Part shown: positions 27,053 to 35,958 of the stretch, one piece after another
How positions within the stretch are numbered: position 1 is the first letter of the stretch
Layout of the letters: every line of letters begins with the position of its first letter
Assembly (NCBI GenBank): GCA_046727955.1
Contig: JBKPDO010000235.1
Location: 1 to 59,125 of the forward strand
DNA: 59,125 bases
Direction: 5' to 3'
Source of the DNA: DASVXQ01 sp046727955
GTDB taxonomy: Bacteria > Actinomycetota > CALGFH01
Program-made: the position numbers and the translations under genes
The notes under the pieces: model-generated
Database searches by the model: none
Told to the model about the DNA's origin: nothing
The model's input: the letters and a program-made list of their open reading frames with translations, nothing else

Positions 27053-27383
27053 ACCCAGCCTCTGCTAATCAACCAGTTGCTTACGCTCCTGCAGCCCGCA
27101 ACGACAGGTCAGCCGTATCGGTCAGGCAATGCTGCGTCCCCTGTTCTTCAACCCCCCGGAGACGGAAGCGGAATTGGACAGCCCCACGCCGAGCCACCCC
27201 GGCGTTCCCGTACCTGTCCGGACCCCAGCCGGCTGATCTGCCACCCCTCCTCGACTACTTTCGGTCTCCGCAAGAATCAAGCCGATAGGGCTCAAGCCGA
27301 AGCAGCAGCTTAACTGGCTCTTCGTCATGAAGCGGTGCGCGACCCAGCTCGGGGGCGGCGGGGTCAGGCACTATCCTGTCGGC
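27053..27383. other. Intergenic stretch without recognised content
   Basis: About 330 bases between the MFS gene and the TMEM175-like gene. No reading frame here has homology that I recognise. No clear terminator hairpin or RNA element was seen. The promoter of the TMEM175-like gene should lie in its right end. Confidence 0.5.
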
Positions 27384-28079
27384 ATGAGTAACCGACTCCG
27401 AGGGCGGGGCAGGCTCCGCGAGCAGCAGGCCAGGCGGCGGGCACGGCAGCAGGAGCAGCGGGAGCAGCAGCGCGTGCTGTGGGGCGGCCCAGTCGACGCC
27501 GATCGCGTGCTCGCCTTCTCCGATGCCATCTTCGCCATCGCGATCACGCTGCTGACCCTCAAGCTCGAGGTGCGGCCGGGGCTGCACGGGTCGGCGTTCA
27601 CCAGGGACCTACGCGACCTGCTCCCCTCCCTTGGGGCCTACGCGCTCAGCTTCCTCATCCTCGCCCAGCTCTGGCTCACCCACCATCGCATCTTCAGCGT
27701 CATCGCCCGCGTCGACTACCCCGTCCTGGTCCGCAACCTCGCCTTTCTCGGTCTGATCGCGATCATGCCGTTCCCCGTCCGGCTGCTCAGCGACTACCAC
27801 GACCGGCCGCTCGCGGTCGCCGTGTACGCGGCGGCGTTCATCGTGGCCATGCTGCTCCAGCGGGCGCTGTGGACGTACGTGACCAGGCCCGAGCGGCGGC
27901 AGTTGCTCAGGGAGCCGGTCCCCGACGAGGTCCGTCAGGGGTTCGCCAGGACGATCGGCGGCATGCTGCTGGGGTTCGGCGCGGTGGTGCCGCTGGCGAT
28001 GTTCGCTCCGAGATTCGCGGCGTTGATCTGGGCGGTAGGACTGCTCGTGCAGCTTGTCGTGGCACGGCTCAACCGCTGA
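27384..28079 (+). CDS. TMEM175-like potassium channel (DUF1211)
   Basis: A 231-residue membrane protein. After a basic, Gln/Arg-rich N-terminal segment, VLAFSDAIFAIAITLLTLKL is the hallmark first helix (FSDAIFAIAITLL) of the TMEM175 family, followed by about five more helices including LIAIMPFPVRLLSDY. Bacterial members form tetrameric K+-selective channels. I chose ATG at 27384; the ATG at 27327 adds 19 residues without homology. The helical N-terminus of about 35 residues, mostly Arg and Gln, is unusual. Confidence 0.85.
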   Translation: MSNRLRGRGRLREQQARRRARQQEQREQQRVLWGGPVDADRVLAFSDAIFAIAITLLTLKLEVRPGLHGSAFTRDLRDLLPSLGAYALSFLILAQLWLTHHRIFSVIARVDYPVLVRNLAFLGLIAIMPFPVRLLSDYHDRPLAVAVYAAAFIVAMLLQRALWTYVTRPERRQLLREPVPDEVRQGFARTIGGMLLGFGAVVPLAMFAPRFAALIWAVGLLVQLVVARLNR

Positions 28080-28135
28080 CCCCGTGGCCGCCCTGACAGG
28101 TTTACCCTCGTAGTCATCTGTGCAGGTCAGCGGCA

Positions 28136-30744
28136 TCATCCGCGCTGAGATACTGGTAATCCCGCCACTTCTTCCGAGAGCCCCGCGAGCACCTGGTCGC
28201 GCGGCTGCGCGGCGCCGCGCTGGTAAGCGCGGGCGAAGCCCGCTTCGCCGAGCGCGACTCGCGCGGCCGCGCGCATCCGCACCACGTCGACGTCGGCCTC
28301 CTCGGGCATCCCGCGCAGCACCTCCGCCGTGCCGAGCAGCGTGGTGGCCTGCTCGGCGTCTCCACCGGCCAGGGCGATGTCCGCGAGCAGCTCGACGGCC
28401 CGCGCGATGACCGGACGGTCGCGGCTGGAGAGGGCGAGCGCCAAGGCGCGCTGGTACCACTGGCGCGCACCCTGTGGGTCGCCCGCTGCCAGGTCAACGC
28501 GACCTCGGGAGGTGAACAGGAGCGCCTGCCGCTGGAAGATCGGAAAGCTGCCACGCTCGAACAGCGCCATGGCCTGGTCGGTCAGCTCGCGCGCCTCGTC
28601 CAGGCGCCCTGCCAGCGGGCGATGTCGCTGAGGATGTGCCCCGGACGAAGAGCTTCTGGTCCTCCGCGCCGACCTCGTGGGCGATGCGGTCGGCCACCGC
28701 CAGGTCCTCCCGCGCCTGCTCGAGCTCACCCACGCGAGCGCGCTCGCCGGCCAGGCGGATCATGATCTGGCTGACGTCCTCGCGGTCACCGAGCCCGGCG
28801 AAGACCTCTCGCGCCTCCGTGAGGTCCGACACGGCGGCGTCGTGCTGGCCCCGGGTGGCGCTCAGCTCCGCGCGCGCGATGAGCACATTGCCAATTCCTT
28901 GCGCTCGCCCAGCTCCCGGAATCCCGCCAGCGCGACGTCCATCTCCGCCTCGGCCGCCGCGGCCTCCCCCAGGTTGACCAGCAGCCCGCCAGCGCTCGCG
29001 TGCGGCGCCGCCGGCAAAGACCGACAGCCGCCGCAGCAGGACCCGCTCGGCGTCGCCGAGCAGGTCCCAGCTCCAGTCGACCACCGCGCGCAGCGTCTGG
29101 TGCCTGGCCAGGGCCGCTCGGCCGCCGGCGGCCAGCAGCCGGAAGCGGTCGTCGAGCCGGGCCGCGATCTGCCCGGGGGAGAGCGCTCGGAGCCGGGCGG
29201 CGGCCAGCTCGATCGCCAGCGGCATGCCGTCCAGCGCCCGGCAGATCCGCAGCACCGGGCGCACGGTCGCCTCGTCGACGCCGAAGCCGGGCCGCGCGGC
29301 GGCGCCGCGGTCGGCGAACAGCCGCACCGCCGGGTAGCCCAGCGCCTCACCGGGCGTGACATCCCCCTCCGGCGTGGCGAGCGGCCCGACCGGGTGCAGC
29401 ACCTCGCCGGTGAGCCCCAGCGGCTCGCGGCTGGTGGCCAGCACCCGCAGCGCGGGGCAGCGGGCCAGCAGCCGGTCGACCAGCGCGGCGGCGGCCGCGA
29501 CGAGGTGCTCGCAGTTGTCCAGCACCAGCAGTAGCTGCTTGTCGCCGACCGCCTCCACCAGCCGCTCGAGGGGCGGCACGGCGCTGGCGCCAAGCGGCGC
29601 GAGCAGCCCCAGCTCGCGCGCGCCGAACAGCGACAGCACGGCCTGTGGCAGGTCAGCCGGGTCGACCACGGGGCCGAGCTCGACCAGCCACACCCCGTCA
29701 GGCATGCGGTCCAGCAGGCGCGCGGCGGCCTCACTGGCGAGCCTGGTCTTGCCGGCGCCGCCAGCCCCGGTGAGCGTGACCAGCCGCGCGCCGGCCAGGA
29801 CGGCGGTGATCCGGGCGATGTCCTCGGTGCGGCGGACGAAGCTGGTGATCTGCGCGCGCAGGTTGGTCCGGGCGGACACCGGCAGTGCCAGTGCCGCGGC
29901 TCCTGCGAGCGCCCGCTCCCGCGGCTCCCGGGGCTCCCGGGGCTCCCGGCCCCGGTCCTGGTCCGTGGGACTCGCCGCTACCGCCGGCGGCGGGGCAATC
30001 TCGGCGCGCAGCACGGCGACGTGGACCGCCTGCAGCTCCTTGGACGGGTCGATGCCGAGCTCCTCGGCCAGTCGCGCCCGCAGGCGCTCGTAGGCGGCGA
30101 GCGCGTCGGCCTGCCTGCCGGCCCGGGATAGCGCGCGCATGAGCTGGCCGTACAGCCGCTCGCGCAGCGGATGGGCGGTGACCAGCTCCTCGAGCTCGGC
30201 CACGAGCCTGTCATCCATGCCAATGGCGAGGTCGGCCTCGACGCGGTCCTCGAGCGCGCCGAGGCGCAGCTCCTCCAACCGGGGCGCGCGCCGCGGCGGC
30301 GAAGTCGGCGTCGGCGGCGGCGGCAAGCGCCGGCCCGCGCCACAGCTCCAGCGCCTCCCGCAGCATGCTCCCGGCCCGCCGCGGGTCGCGGCGCAGCTCC
30401 TCCCGGCCGGCCAGCGCCAGGTTCTCGAACCGGACCGCGTCCACGGCCTCTGGGTCGAGCGCCAGCCGGTAGCCGGCCGGGTGCGACTCGATCAGGTCGG
30501 GAAGCACGCGGCGCAGCCGCGAGGCAAGCGACTGCAACGCGTTCGCGACAGCAGCCGGGGGCTCCTCTCCCCAGACCGCGTCGACGAGCTGGCCGGCGAG
30601 CACCACCCGGTCAGGGTCGAGCGCGAGCCGCACCAGCAGCCTGCACAGCCGCGGCCCGACCACCGTGACGGGCTCGCCGAAGCCGACCCGCACCTCCAGG
30701 GGGCCCAGGATGCCGATCCGCACGTCGCTGCCCACGCCCGCCAT
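28136..30744 (-). pseudogene. Third AfsR-like regulator, several frameshifts and an internal gap
   Basis: Starting at 30744, DVRIGILGPLEVRVGFGEPV (winged helix) leads into a BTAD. A missing G near 30290 moves the frame to RLEELRLGALEDRVEADLAI, then LTGAGGAGKTRLASEAA (Walker A) and LLLVLDNCEHLV (Walker B). Near 29000, after LSVFAGGA, about 200 residues usual in the family are absent and the frame changes twice; around 28630 two more single-base losses precede RLDEARELTDQAMALF and the end. The point changes sit in G or C runs and may be read errors. The missing segment is not explained that way, so I call it a pseudogene with reserve. Confidence 0.6.
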
Positions 30745-30958
30745 TCTGCCCGGTCTTCACGCCCGCCGCCGGACCAGGGCATGGTCGGTCGGGCTGCCCG
30801 CCCCGACGAGCTCGCCGACCGCCGCGGGAAACGTCAGCAGCTGTGGAGGTGGCCGTTCGCCGCGGCTCTGTGCTGCAGGGCAGCAGATCTCCCCAGGCGG
30901 CGAGATCAAGGTAGACTGCCGCCGATCAGGTCAGGGGCCACCTGTGAAAGGAGTCGTG

Positions 30959-31372
30959 ATGACCCAGCACGAGCACCCGAACGTCACCCTCGTCCGGGAG
31001 GGCTTCGAGGCTTTCCAGAAGGGCGACACTGCCTGGATGGACCAGCACCTGGCTGACGATGTGGTCTGGCACGTCGGTGGCAACAGCAAGTGGAGTGGGG
31101 CCTACCAGGGCAAGGGGAAGGTGCTGGAGTACTTCGCCCGCCAGGCCCAGGCGACAGGCGGGCCGCCGTCGGTGGACACCCACGACATCCTGGGCAACGA
31201 CGACCACGTCGTGGTGCTCGGCACCGCCTCGGCCTCGGCGGCGGACGGGTCGGGCGCCGAGTGGAAGTACGTGCAGGTCTTCCACATCAGGGATGGGAAG
31301 GCGACCGAGGTCTGGGGGATGGCCGAGAACGACGCCGCCGTTGACCCGTTCTTGGACGGCCTGCCCAGCTGA
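30959..31372 (+). CDS. SnoaL-like (ketosteroid-isomerase fold) protein
   Basis: A 137-residue alpha+beta-barrel protein: HPNVTLVREGFEAFQKGDTA, LADDVVWHVGGNSKWSGAYQ, YVQVFHIRDGKATEVWGM. An excellent GTGAAAGGAG precedes the ATG at 30959. Such proteins act as isomerases, hydrolases or binding proteins; catalytic residues vary and none can be assigned here. The fragment at 15984 is a decayed relative. Confidence 0.85.
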   Translation: MTQHEHPNVTLVREGFEAFQKGDTAWMDQHLADDVVWHVGGNSKWSGAYQGKGKVLEYFARQAQATGGPPSVDTHDILGNDDHVVVLGTASASAADGSGAEWKYVQVFHIRDGKATEVWGMAENDAAVDPFLDGLPS

Positions 31373-31393
31373 ACGCCGGCGGACCCGACCCGC

Positions 31394-32950
31394 CTACAGC
31401 CACGCGCGCAGCCGCTTTCTGGACGCCGCTCTCCAGGCGGCTGGCCAGCGCTCCCTGGCGCTGGCAGCCGCCAGGCGCTCGAGCGTGGCAAGCTCCCCGG
31501 CGACCAGAGCGGTGGCGATGTCCGGCGCTGCGTTTACGGCCTGCCGCAGCCAGTCCTCGGCGACCACGCCGTCGTGCTGCTCGCCGAGGACGTCCTGGAG
31601 GTCGGCGAGCGCGTCGGCGAGCTTGCTGGACTGCGCGCCGAAGACGGGCTCGACCGCCTCGATCGCGTAGCGCGCCCGCTTGGCGCGGATCCGCACCTGG
31701 TGCAGGTCGGTAGCAGACGGCTCGTCGGGCAGATCCCTCACCATCCGGCGGAGCCTCTTCAACGGCTTGGCCACCAGGGACGGGAGCACCTCGGCCGCCC
31801 GCCGGGCGGCGCTGAGCAGCACGGGCGGCGCCTGCGCCGCTGCCACCAGGTCGTCGAGCAGCGCCGCGTACCGCGGTCCGCCCATGGCCGCCAGCAGGTC
31901 CTTGCGGGCGGCGTCGCGCTCCTTCGCGAGCGCGCCGAGCAGCCGCCGTCCTGGCTCAGCGTCGGGCAGCGGCAGGGTGGTGAGTTGGTGTTGCAGGCCG
32001 GCGAGCAGCACGTCGGCGTCACGCACGGCGCCGAGCAGGCCGGCCAACCACTTGAGCTCCGCGCGGAGCCGTTCGGTCCAGGCGGCCTCGAGCATGTCCG
32101 AGAAGGTCCGTAGGGTGGACCGGAGCCGGCGAGTGGCGACGCGCGCCTGGTGGACCGCTTCGGAGTCCTCGCCCAGGCGGACGAGCGCGTCGTGGCGGAC
32201 CAGCCGCAGGGTGTTCGCGGTGAGGTCCAGCCGCAGCAGTTCCTCGGCCGGCGCGTTCGGGTCCAGTGGCCACAGGGCCAGCTCCGGGGGCTCGCCGGCG
32301 CGGCTCCCGAGCGCCTGGTCGTACTTGGAACCGGCGCGCGGATCACCGGCGCCGGCGTCGCGGAGGCGCGCGACCACCCGTTCCAGCGTCTCTGGAGGGG
32401 CCGCCATCGCGTCGTCATCGGTCAGCTCGACCTCGATCTCTCGGAACTGGTCGACCGTCCGGCGCCCCTTCTCGTCGAGCACCGCCACCTCATCGTCGAC
32501 CAGCTCGGCGAGCTGCTTCCCCGCCGCGTCGCGCAGCGCCAGCGGCCGGCGTGCCGTCCGCAGCCGGGCGACTGGCCCGACCGGCACGGTGCGCACGAAG
32601 GCGCGGACCAGATCAAGCGCGCCGGGCGGAGGCCGGTCAACCGCGCCGTCGAAGCGGTACTCGCCGCGCACGACCAGCCCATCGCGCTGGGGTCGACCCC
32701 TGTCCTCCGTGCCGCTGTCCCCGGTGCCGCTGTCCTCGGTGCCGCCAGGGAGCTTCACCGTCCACTGCTCGCCCTCGCGGTAGCGCAGGCTGCAGCGCCA
32801 GCGGGCCAGCCGCAGGTCGGCGGTGTCGTAGTAGGTCGTGCGGTAGCGCCGCACCGGCTGCGGCTCGGCCCGTAAGTCGGTGCCGAGGCCGGCGAGGTCG
32901 GGGAGCTTGAAATCCGCCGGCACGCCAAGCTTGACCTCTCGTTCCAGCAT
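31394..32950 (-). CDS. CYTH-CHAD domain protein
   Basis: A 518-residue two-domain protein. Residues 1-200 are a CYTH triphosphate tunnel: EREVKLGV (the ExExK-type strand), YYDTADLRLARWRCSLRYRE, GEYRFDG and EIEVELTDDD. Residues about 225-515 are a CHAD helical domain with paired basic helices, HQARVATRRLRSTLRTFSDM and LHQVRIRAKRARYAIEAVEP, including conserved His. CHAD domains bind polyphosphate granules and CYTH domains bind or hydrolyse triphosphates, so a role in polyphosphate is likely. The ATG at 32950 sits behind AGAAGGAGAG. Confidence 0.9.
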   Translation of the reverse strand: MLEREVKLGVPADFKLPDLAGLGTDLRAEPQPVRRYRTTYYDTADLRLARWRCSLRYREGEQWTVKLPGGTEDSGTGDSGTEDRGRPQRDGLVVRGEYRFDGAVDRPPPGALDLVRAFVRTVPVGPVARLRTARRPLALRDAAGKQLAELVDDEVAVLDEKGRRTVDQFREIEVELTDDDAMAAPPETLERVVARLRDAGAGDPRAGSKYDQALGSRAGEPPELALWPLDPNAPAEELLRLDLTANTLRLVRHDALVRLGEDSEAVHQARVATRRLRSTLRTFSDMLEAAWTERLRAELKWLAGLLGAVRDADVLLAGLQHQLTTLPLPDAEPGRRLLGALAKERDAARKDLLAAMGGPRYAALLDDLVAAAQAPPVLLSAARRAAEVLPSLVAKPLKRLRRMVRDLPDEPSATDLHQVRIRAKRARYAIEAVEPVFGAQSSKLADALADLQDVLGEQHDGVVAEDWLRQAVNAAPDIATALVAGELATLERLAAASARERWPAAWRAASRKRLRAWL

Positions 32951-33008
32951 CAGGCTCTCCTTCTGTTCCCGTTCTCCGCTGCCACCTCATGCATGACCGA
33001 GCATGCGG

Positions 33009-33052
33009 CGAGCCAAACGACCGTAACGCTCGAGCCAAACGACCGTAACGCT
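33009..33052. repeat. Perfect 22-bp tandem duplication between divergent genes
   Basis: Two adjacent identical 22-bp units, 33009-33030 and 33031-33052, share the core AGCCAAACGACCGTAACG. They lie in the 187-bp divergent region between the CYTH-CHAD gene and the membrane sensor gene. This is the position and form of a tandem regulator site, though a simple slippage duplication is possible. Confidence 0.6.
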
Positions 33053-33137
33053 GCGGAGACGGGGGCGGGCCACACTGGCGCGTGACCGGCGACGCTGGGA
33101 GGGTGGCGGTGGTGGTGCGCTGCGAGCGGAGAGGACC

Positions 33138-34427
33138 ATGGCGATGACCCCTGCCGCCCGACTGGCCCGGCCGCGCCAGTGGCCGGGCGTGTTGGCGTGG
33201 GCGCTGTGGTCGCTGGGTATGCTTGGGCTCGCTGCGGTCCCCTGGTCCGATCACCTGCTGCGCCAGGCCGGCCGGCCCGACCTGGTCCAGCTCACCCCCG
33301 GCACCGCCTCCCCCGTCCTGGCGACGTTGAGCGCGAGCACGGTCGGCGCGGTGCTGGCCAGCCGCCGGCCCCGGCACCCGGTGGGCTGGCTGCTGCTGGC
33401 CCTCGCCTTGTCCCTAGTTGCCACGGCGGGAGCCGCGCAGTACCTGGTCTATGGGCTGCTGGTCCATCCCGGGGCGCTGCCGGGCGCCCGCTACGCGGCC
33501 CTGTACTACCCCGCCACTGTGTTCACGGCGCTGGCCTTGGTCGGCTTTGTCCTGCTGCTCACGCCCACCGGGTCGCTGCCCTCGCCCGGCTGGCGCTGGT
33601 GGGCCAGGGGCATGGTGGCCGCGCCGGTCGTCTTGCTGCTGGTAGTGACGCTGGCGCCCGGGCCGCTGGACCCGCGCTACCAGGCGGTCGGCGGCCCGTT
33701 CGACTTCCGCGGCCTCAGCGGTGTCGTGCTGGTCGCCAACCAGGTGGCCTTGGCGGTCACCCTCCTGGCGGTGGTGGTCGCTGCCGGGTCGCTGGTGGTG
33801 CGCTTTCACCGCGCCCGCGGGGTGGAGCGACTGCAGCTGCGGTGGGTGGCGGCCGCGGCGGCGCTGGTGTCGCTGGCGGGCGTGGTCGTCCTGGCTGGCC
33901 TGGCGGCGGGGGGCCGGGGTGCGCCGGGCCTGCTCGGCTGGGCTGCCGGTGTCTGCGTGGCGGTCCTGCCGGTGGCGGTCGGCGCGGCGGTCCTGCGCTA
34001 CCGGCTGTACGACCTTGACCGCATCATCAGCCGCGCCCTGGCCTACGGGCTGCTCACGGTGCTGCTGGGCGGCGGCTACGCCGGCGTGGTCCTGGGGCTC
34101 GGGCAGCTTCTTGGCCAAAGCTCCAGCCTGGCGGTGGCCGGGGCGACCCTGGCGGTCGCCGCAGTGTTCCAGCCGGCCCGACGGCGCATCCAGGCTGCGG
34201 TCGACCGGCGCTTCAACCGCCGCCGCTATGACGCCGCCCGGACGATCGCGGCGTTCAGCGCGCGGCTGCGCGACGAGGTCGATCTGGACACCCTGACCGG
34301 CGAGCTGCTCGGCGTGGTCGAGCAGACCATGCAGCCGACCCGGGTGTCGCTGTGGCTTCGGCCTTCCGCCAGTGCGTCCCGGGACCGGGACCGGGGCGGG
34401 ACGGGCACACCCCCTGCGGCCTGGTAG
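33138..34427 (+). CDS. Membrane sensor-like protein without kinase domain
   Basis: A 429-residue protein. Residues 15-310 contain about eight hydrophobic segments. The stretch RYRLYDLDRIISRALAYGLL, followed by helices and FQPARRRIQAAVDRRFNRRR YDA, is characteristic of the input module of some actinobacterial sensor kinases. After AFSARLRDEVDLDTLTGELL and MQPTRVSLWLRP the protein ends, without histidine phosphotransfer or ATPase domains. It may be a standalone sensor or a naturally shortened kinase. The tandem repeat upstream may control it. Confidence 0.75.
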   Translation: MAMTPAARLARPRQWPGVLAWALWSLGMLGLAAVPWSDHLLRQAGRPDLVQLTPGTASPVLATLSASTVGAVLASRRPRHPVGWLLLALALSLVATAGAAQYLVYGLLVHPGALPGARYAALYYPATVFTALALVGFVLLLTPTGSLPSPGWRWWARGMVAAPVVLLLVVTLAPGPLDPRYQAVGGPFDFRGLSGVVLVANQVALAVTLLAVVVAAGSLVVRFHRARGVERLQLRWVAAAAALVSLAGVVVLAGLAAGGRGAPGLLGWAAGVCVAVLPVAVGAAVLRYRLYDLDRIISRALAYGLLTVLLGGGYAGVVLGLGQLLGQSSSLAVAGATLAVAAVFQPARRRIQAAVDRRFNRRRYDAARTIAAFSARLRDEVDLDTLTGELLGVVEQTMQPTRVSLWLRPSASASRDRDRGGTGTPPAAW

Positions 34428-34518
34428 CCGACGACCGTCGGACCGTCGGTCCGGCTGCTTGAGGTCTTGTTCCGACCCGAAGTAAGTGTGTACAGTTTTC
34501 GCCGGGGAAGGGAGGTCG

Positions 34519-34812
34519 ATGGTGATCGAGCTCGAGGACATCGCCTACGTGCGCTCCGGCGTCGCGGATCTGCCGGCCGCCGTTCGCTTCGCGACCTTCG
34601 GGGTTCGCCGGATCGAGGACGACGCCGCGTGGCGGCCACGGACCTTCGACCCCGCCGAGCCAGGGTCGATCGACATGTGGCTCGGGCCGACCTCGCGACC
34701 GAGGACGCAGCCGCAGGCGCACGACGACCTGCCCGGTAGCGCCGCAGCAGGAGCGCCATCCGGGGATCCGGCTCGGGTGCCCGCCGCGCCCCCGGCGTCG
34801 CTCCCCGGCTAG
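34519..34812 (+). pseudogene. Internally deleted VOC-type extradiol dioxygenase
   Basis: MVIELEDIAYVRSGVADLPA AVRFAT is the N-terminus and WRPRTFDPAEPGSIDMWLGP the C-terminus of the same vicinal-oxygen-chelate dioxygenase type (2,3-dihydroxybiphenyl dioxygenase-like, usually about 300 residues). About 200 residues with the metal ligands are absent between them. An intact GGGAGG and ATG remain. It faces the GntR gene tail to tail, and was probably part of the pathway that regulator controls. Confidence 0.6.
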
Positions 34813-34821
34813 ACCCTCCCT

Positions 34822-35601
34822 CTAGACCGCCGACGCCGAGCGCAGCGCGGCCGGGTCGGCGCCCTCGGCGAGGGCGACGGCGTGCGGGACGGCCCGCGGC
34901 GTGTAGTCCGGCGCGCTGTCCGAGAGCACCCGCAGCGCTGTGCGGGCGAGGTGGTGGGCGAGCCCGGAGAGTGCCGCGCGGTCGTCCCCGGCGGTGAGGG
35001 CGTCCAGGATGGCCGCGTGCTCGGCGTCACCCGCGGTTTGCCAGTCAGTCGGCTCCGACTGCTGGTAGATCCGGATGTAGCGGACGCTTCGGTCCTCGAG
35101 CGACTGCAGCGTCCGCAGGAGTGGCTCGCCCGCCCCGGCGGTCAGTACCCGGTGATAGGCGTGGTGCGCCTCGAACCACCCGGGAAGGTCGCCGATCCGG
35201 GCGGCCCGGCGCATCGCGGTCAGCAGCCGGCGCGCCTCCCGGCGCTGACGTGAGCCGATGGACTCCAGGGTCATCGACAGCGCGAGCGTCTCGAGCACGA
35301 TGCGGGACGCGTAGTCGGCGTCGAGCTCGACCGGGTCGACGTCGGCGACGCGCATCCGCTGGTTCGGCTCGAACTCGACGTAGCCCTCCTCCTGGAGCAT
35401 CCGCAGCGCCTCGCGCAGCGGCGTCCGGCTCACGCCGAGCTGCTTGGCGAGCGTCAGCTGCGACAGCTTCGTGCCCGGCGGGATGCGACCGTCGAGTATG
35501 CACTCCCGTAGGTACGTGTGCAGGCGGGGGATAGCCTGCCGGGCCTCGGGGAGGTCGACGCGCTCGATCCCGGGGATGCGGGTGGCGGCGGGTCGTGCCA
35601 T
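34822..35601 (-). CDS. GntR-family regulator (FCD type)
   Basis: A 259-residue FadR-type regulator. Residues 20-90 are the winged helix: LRECILDGRIPPGTKLSQLT, LAKQLGVSRTPLREALRMLQ, EGYVEFEPNQRMRVADV. Residues 100-245 are the FCD effector domain with metal-binding-type residues along EAHHAYHRVL, DAEHAAILDAL and LAHHLARTAL. The start at 35601 is chosen by homology; the open frame extends to 35943 without it. Such regulators sense organic acids. A palindrome at 35671-35686 is its likely operator. Confidence 0.85.
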   Translation of the reverse strand: MARPAATRIPGIERVDLPEARQAIPRLHTYLRECILDGRIPPGTKLSQLTLAKQLGVSRTPLREALRMLQEEGYVEFEPNQRMRVADVDPVELDADYASRIVLETLALSMTLESIGSRQRREARRLLTAMRRAARIGDLPGWFEAHHAYHRVLTAGAGEPLLRTLQSLEDRSVRYIRIYQQSEPTDWQTAGDAEHAAILDALTAGDDRAALSGLAHHLARTALRVLSDSAPDYTPRAVPHAVALAEGADPAALRSASAV

Positions 35602-35670
35602 GCGCTCAGTGTATCCCACGCGTCCGCCAACTGCATACACATTTAGGCCGAGCCTTGACGCTGTGAGACA

Positions 35671-35686
35671 AAAGTGCATACACTTT
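35671..35686. promoter_or_regulatory. Palindromic operator, probably for the GntR regulator
   Basis: AAAGTGCATACACTTT has 6-bp arms around CATA. A second copy of the core, TGCATACACATTT, lies at 35632-35644. FCD-type GntR proteins bind short dyads containing GTATAC-like cores, and both sites are within 90 bp of the regulator's start. Autoregulation and control of a divergent plus-strand operon are likely. Confidence 0.55.
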
Positions 35687-35958
35687 GGCGAGACCTCGAG
35701 GAGGGCCCGCGGGCTGGCCGAGGGGAGGCGGACGATGACGACCGTCGGAGTCATCGGGGCACCCTCGACGACTCGATCGCCTCGCCGGCGATCTGGCAGC
35801 GCCGCGGCCCGCTGGTCCGGGAGCGGCGCTGGACGCCTGCGCCCGGGCCCATCGCGACGCTCCACCACATCCTCACGGCAGGCGCGAGTCATCGGCCCTG
35901 GGAACCTCGGCACCGACCTGATGCTCGAACCGCACAGCACCACGCCGGGCTGTCCTGG
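35687..35958 (+). other. Remnant of the operon once divergent from the GntR gene
   Basis: After a good leader (GGGGAGGCGG, ATG at 35735) the reading MTTVGVIGAP loses sense at once. At 35886-35924, RVIGPGNLGTDLM resembles the N-terminus of acylating acetaldehyde dehydrogenases (VIGxGNIGTDLM). Both are too short for a firm call. Together with the deleted extradiol dioxygenase they suggest loss of a meta-cleavage pathway by deletions on either side of its regulator. Confidence 0.3.

Noticed and set aside
31059..31670. Plus-strand reading overlapping the SnoaL-like and CHAD genes
   Set aside because: Ser/Arg/Thr-rich shadow of the two real genes with no homology.
33009..33052. A CRISPR array
   Set aside because: Only two directly adjacent identical units without spacers and no cas genes.
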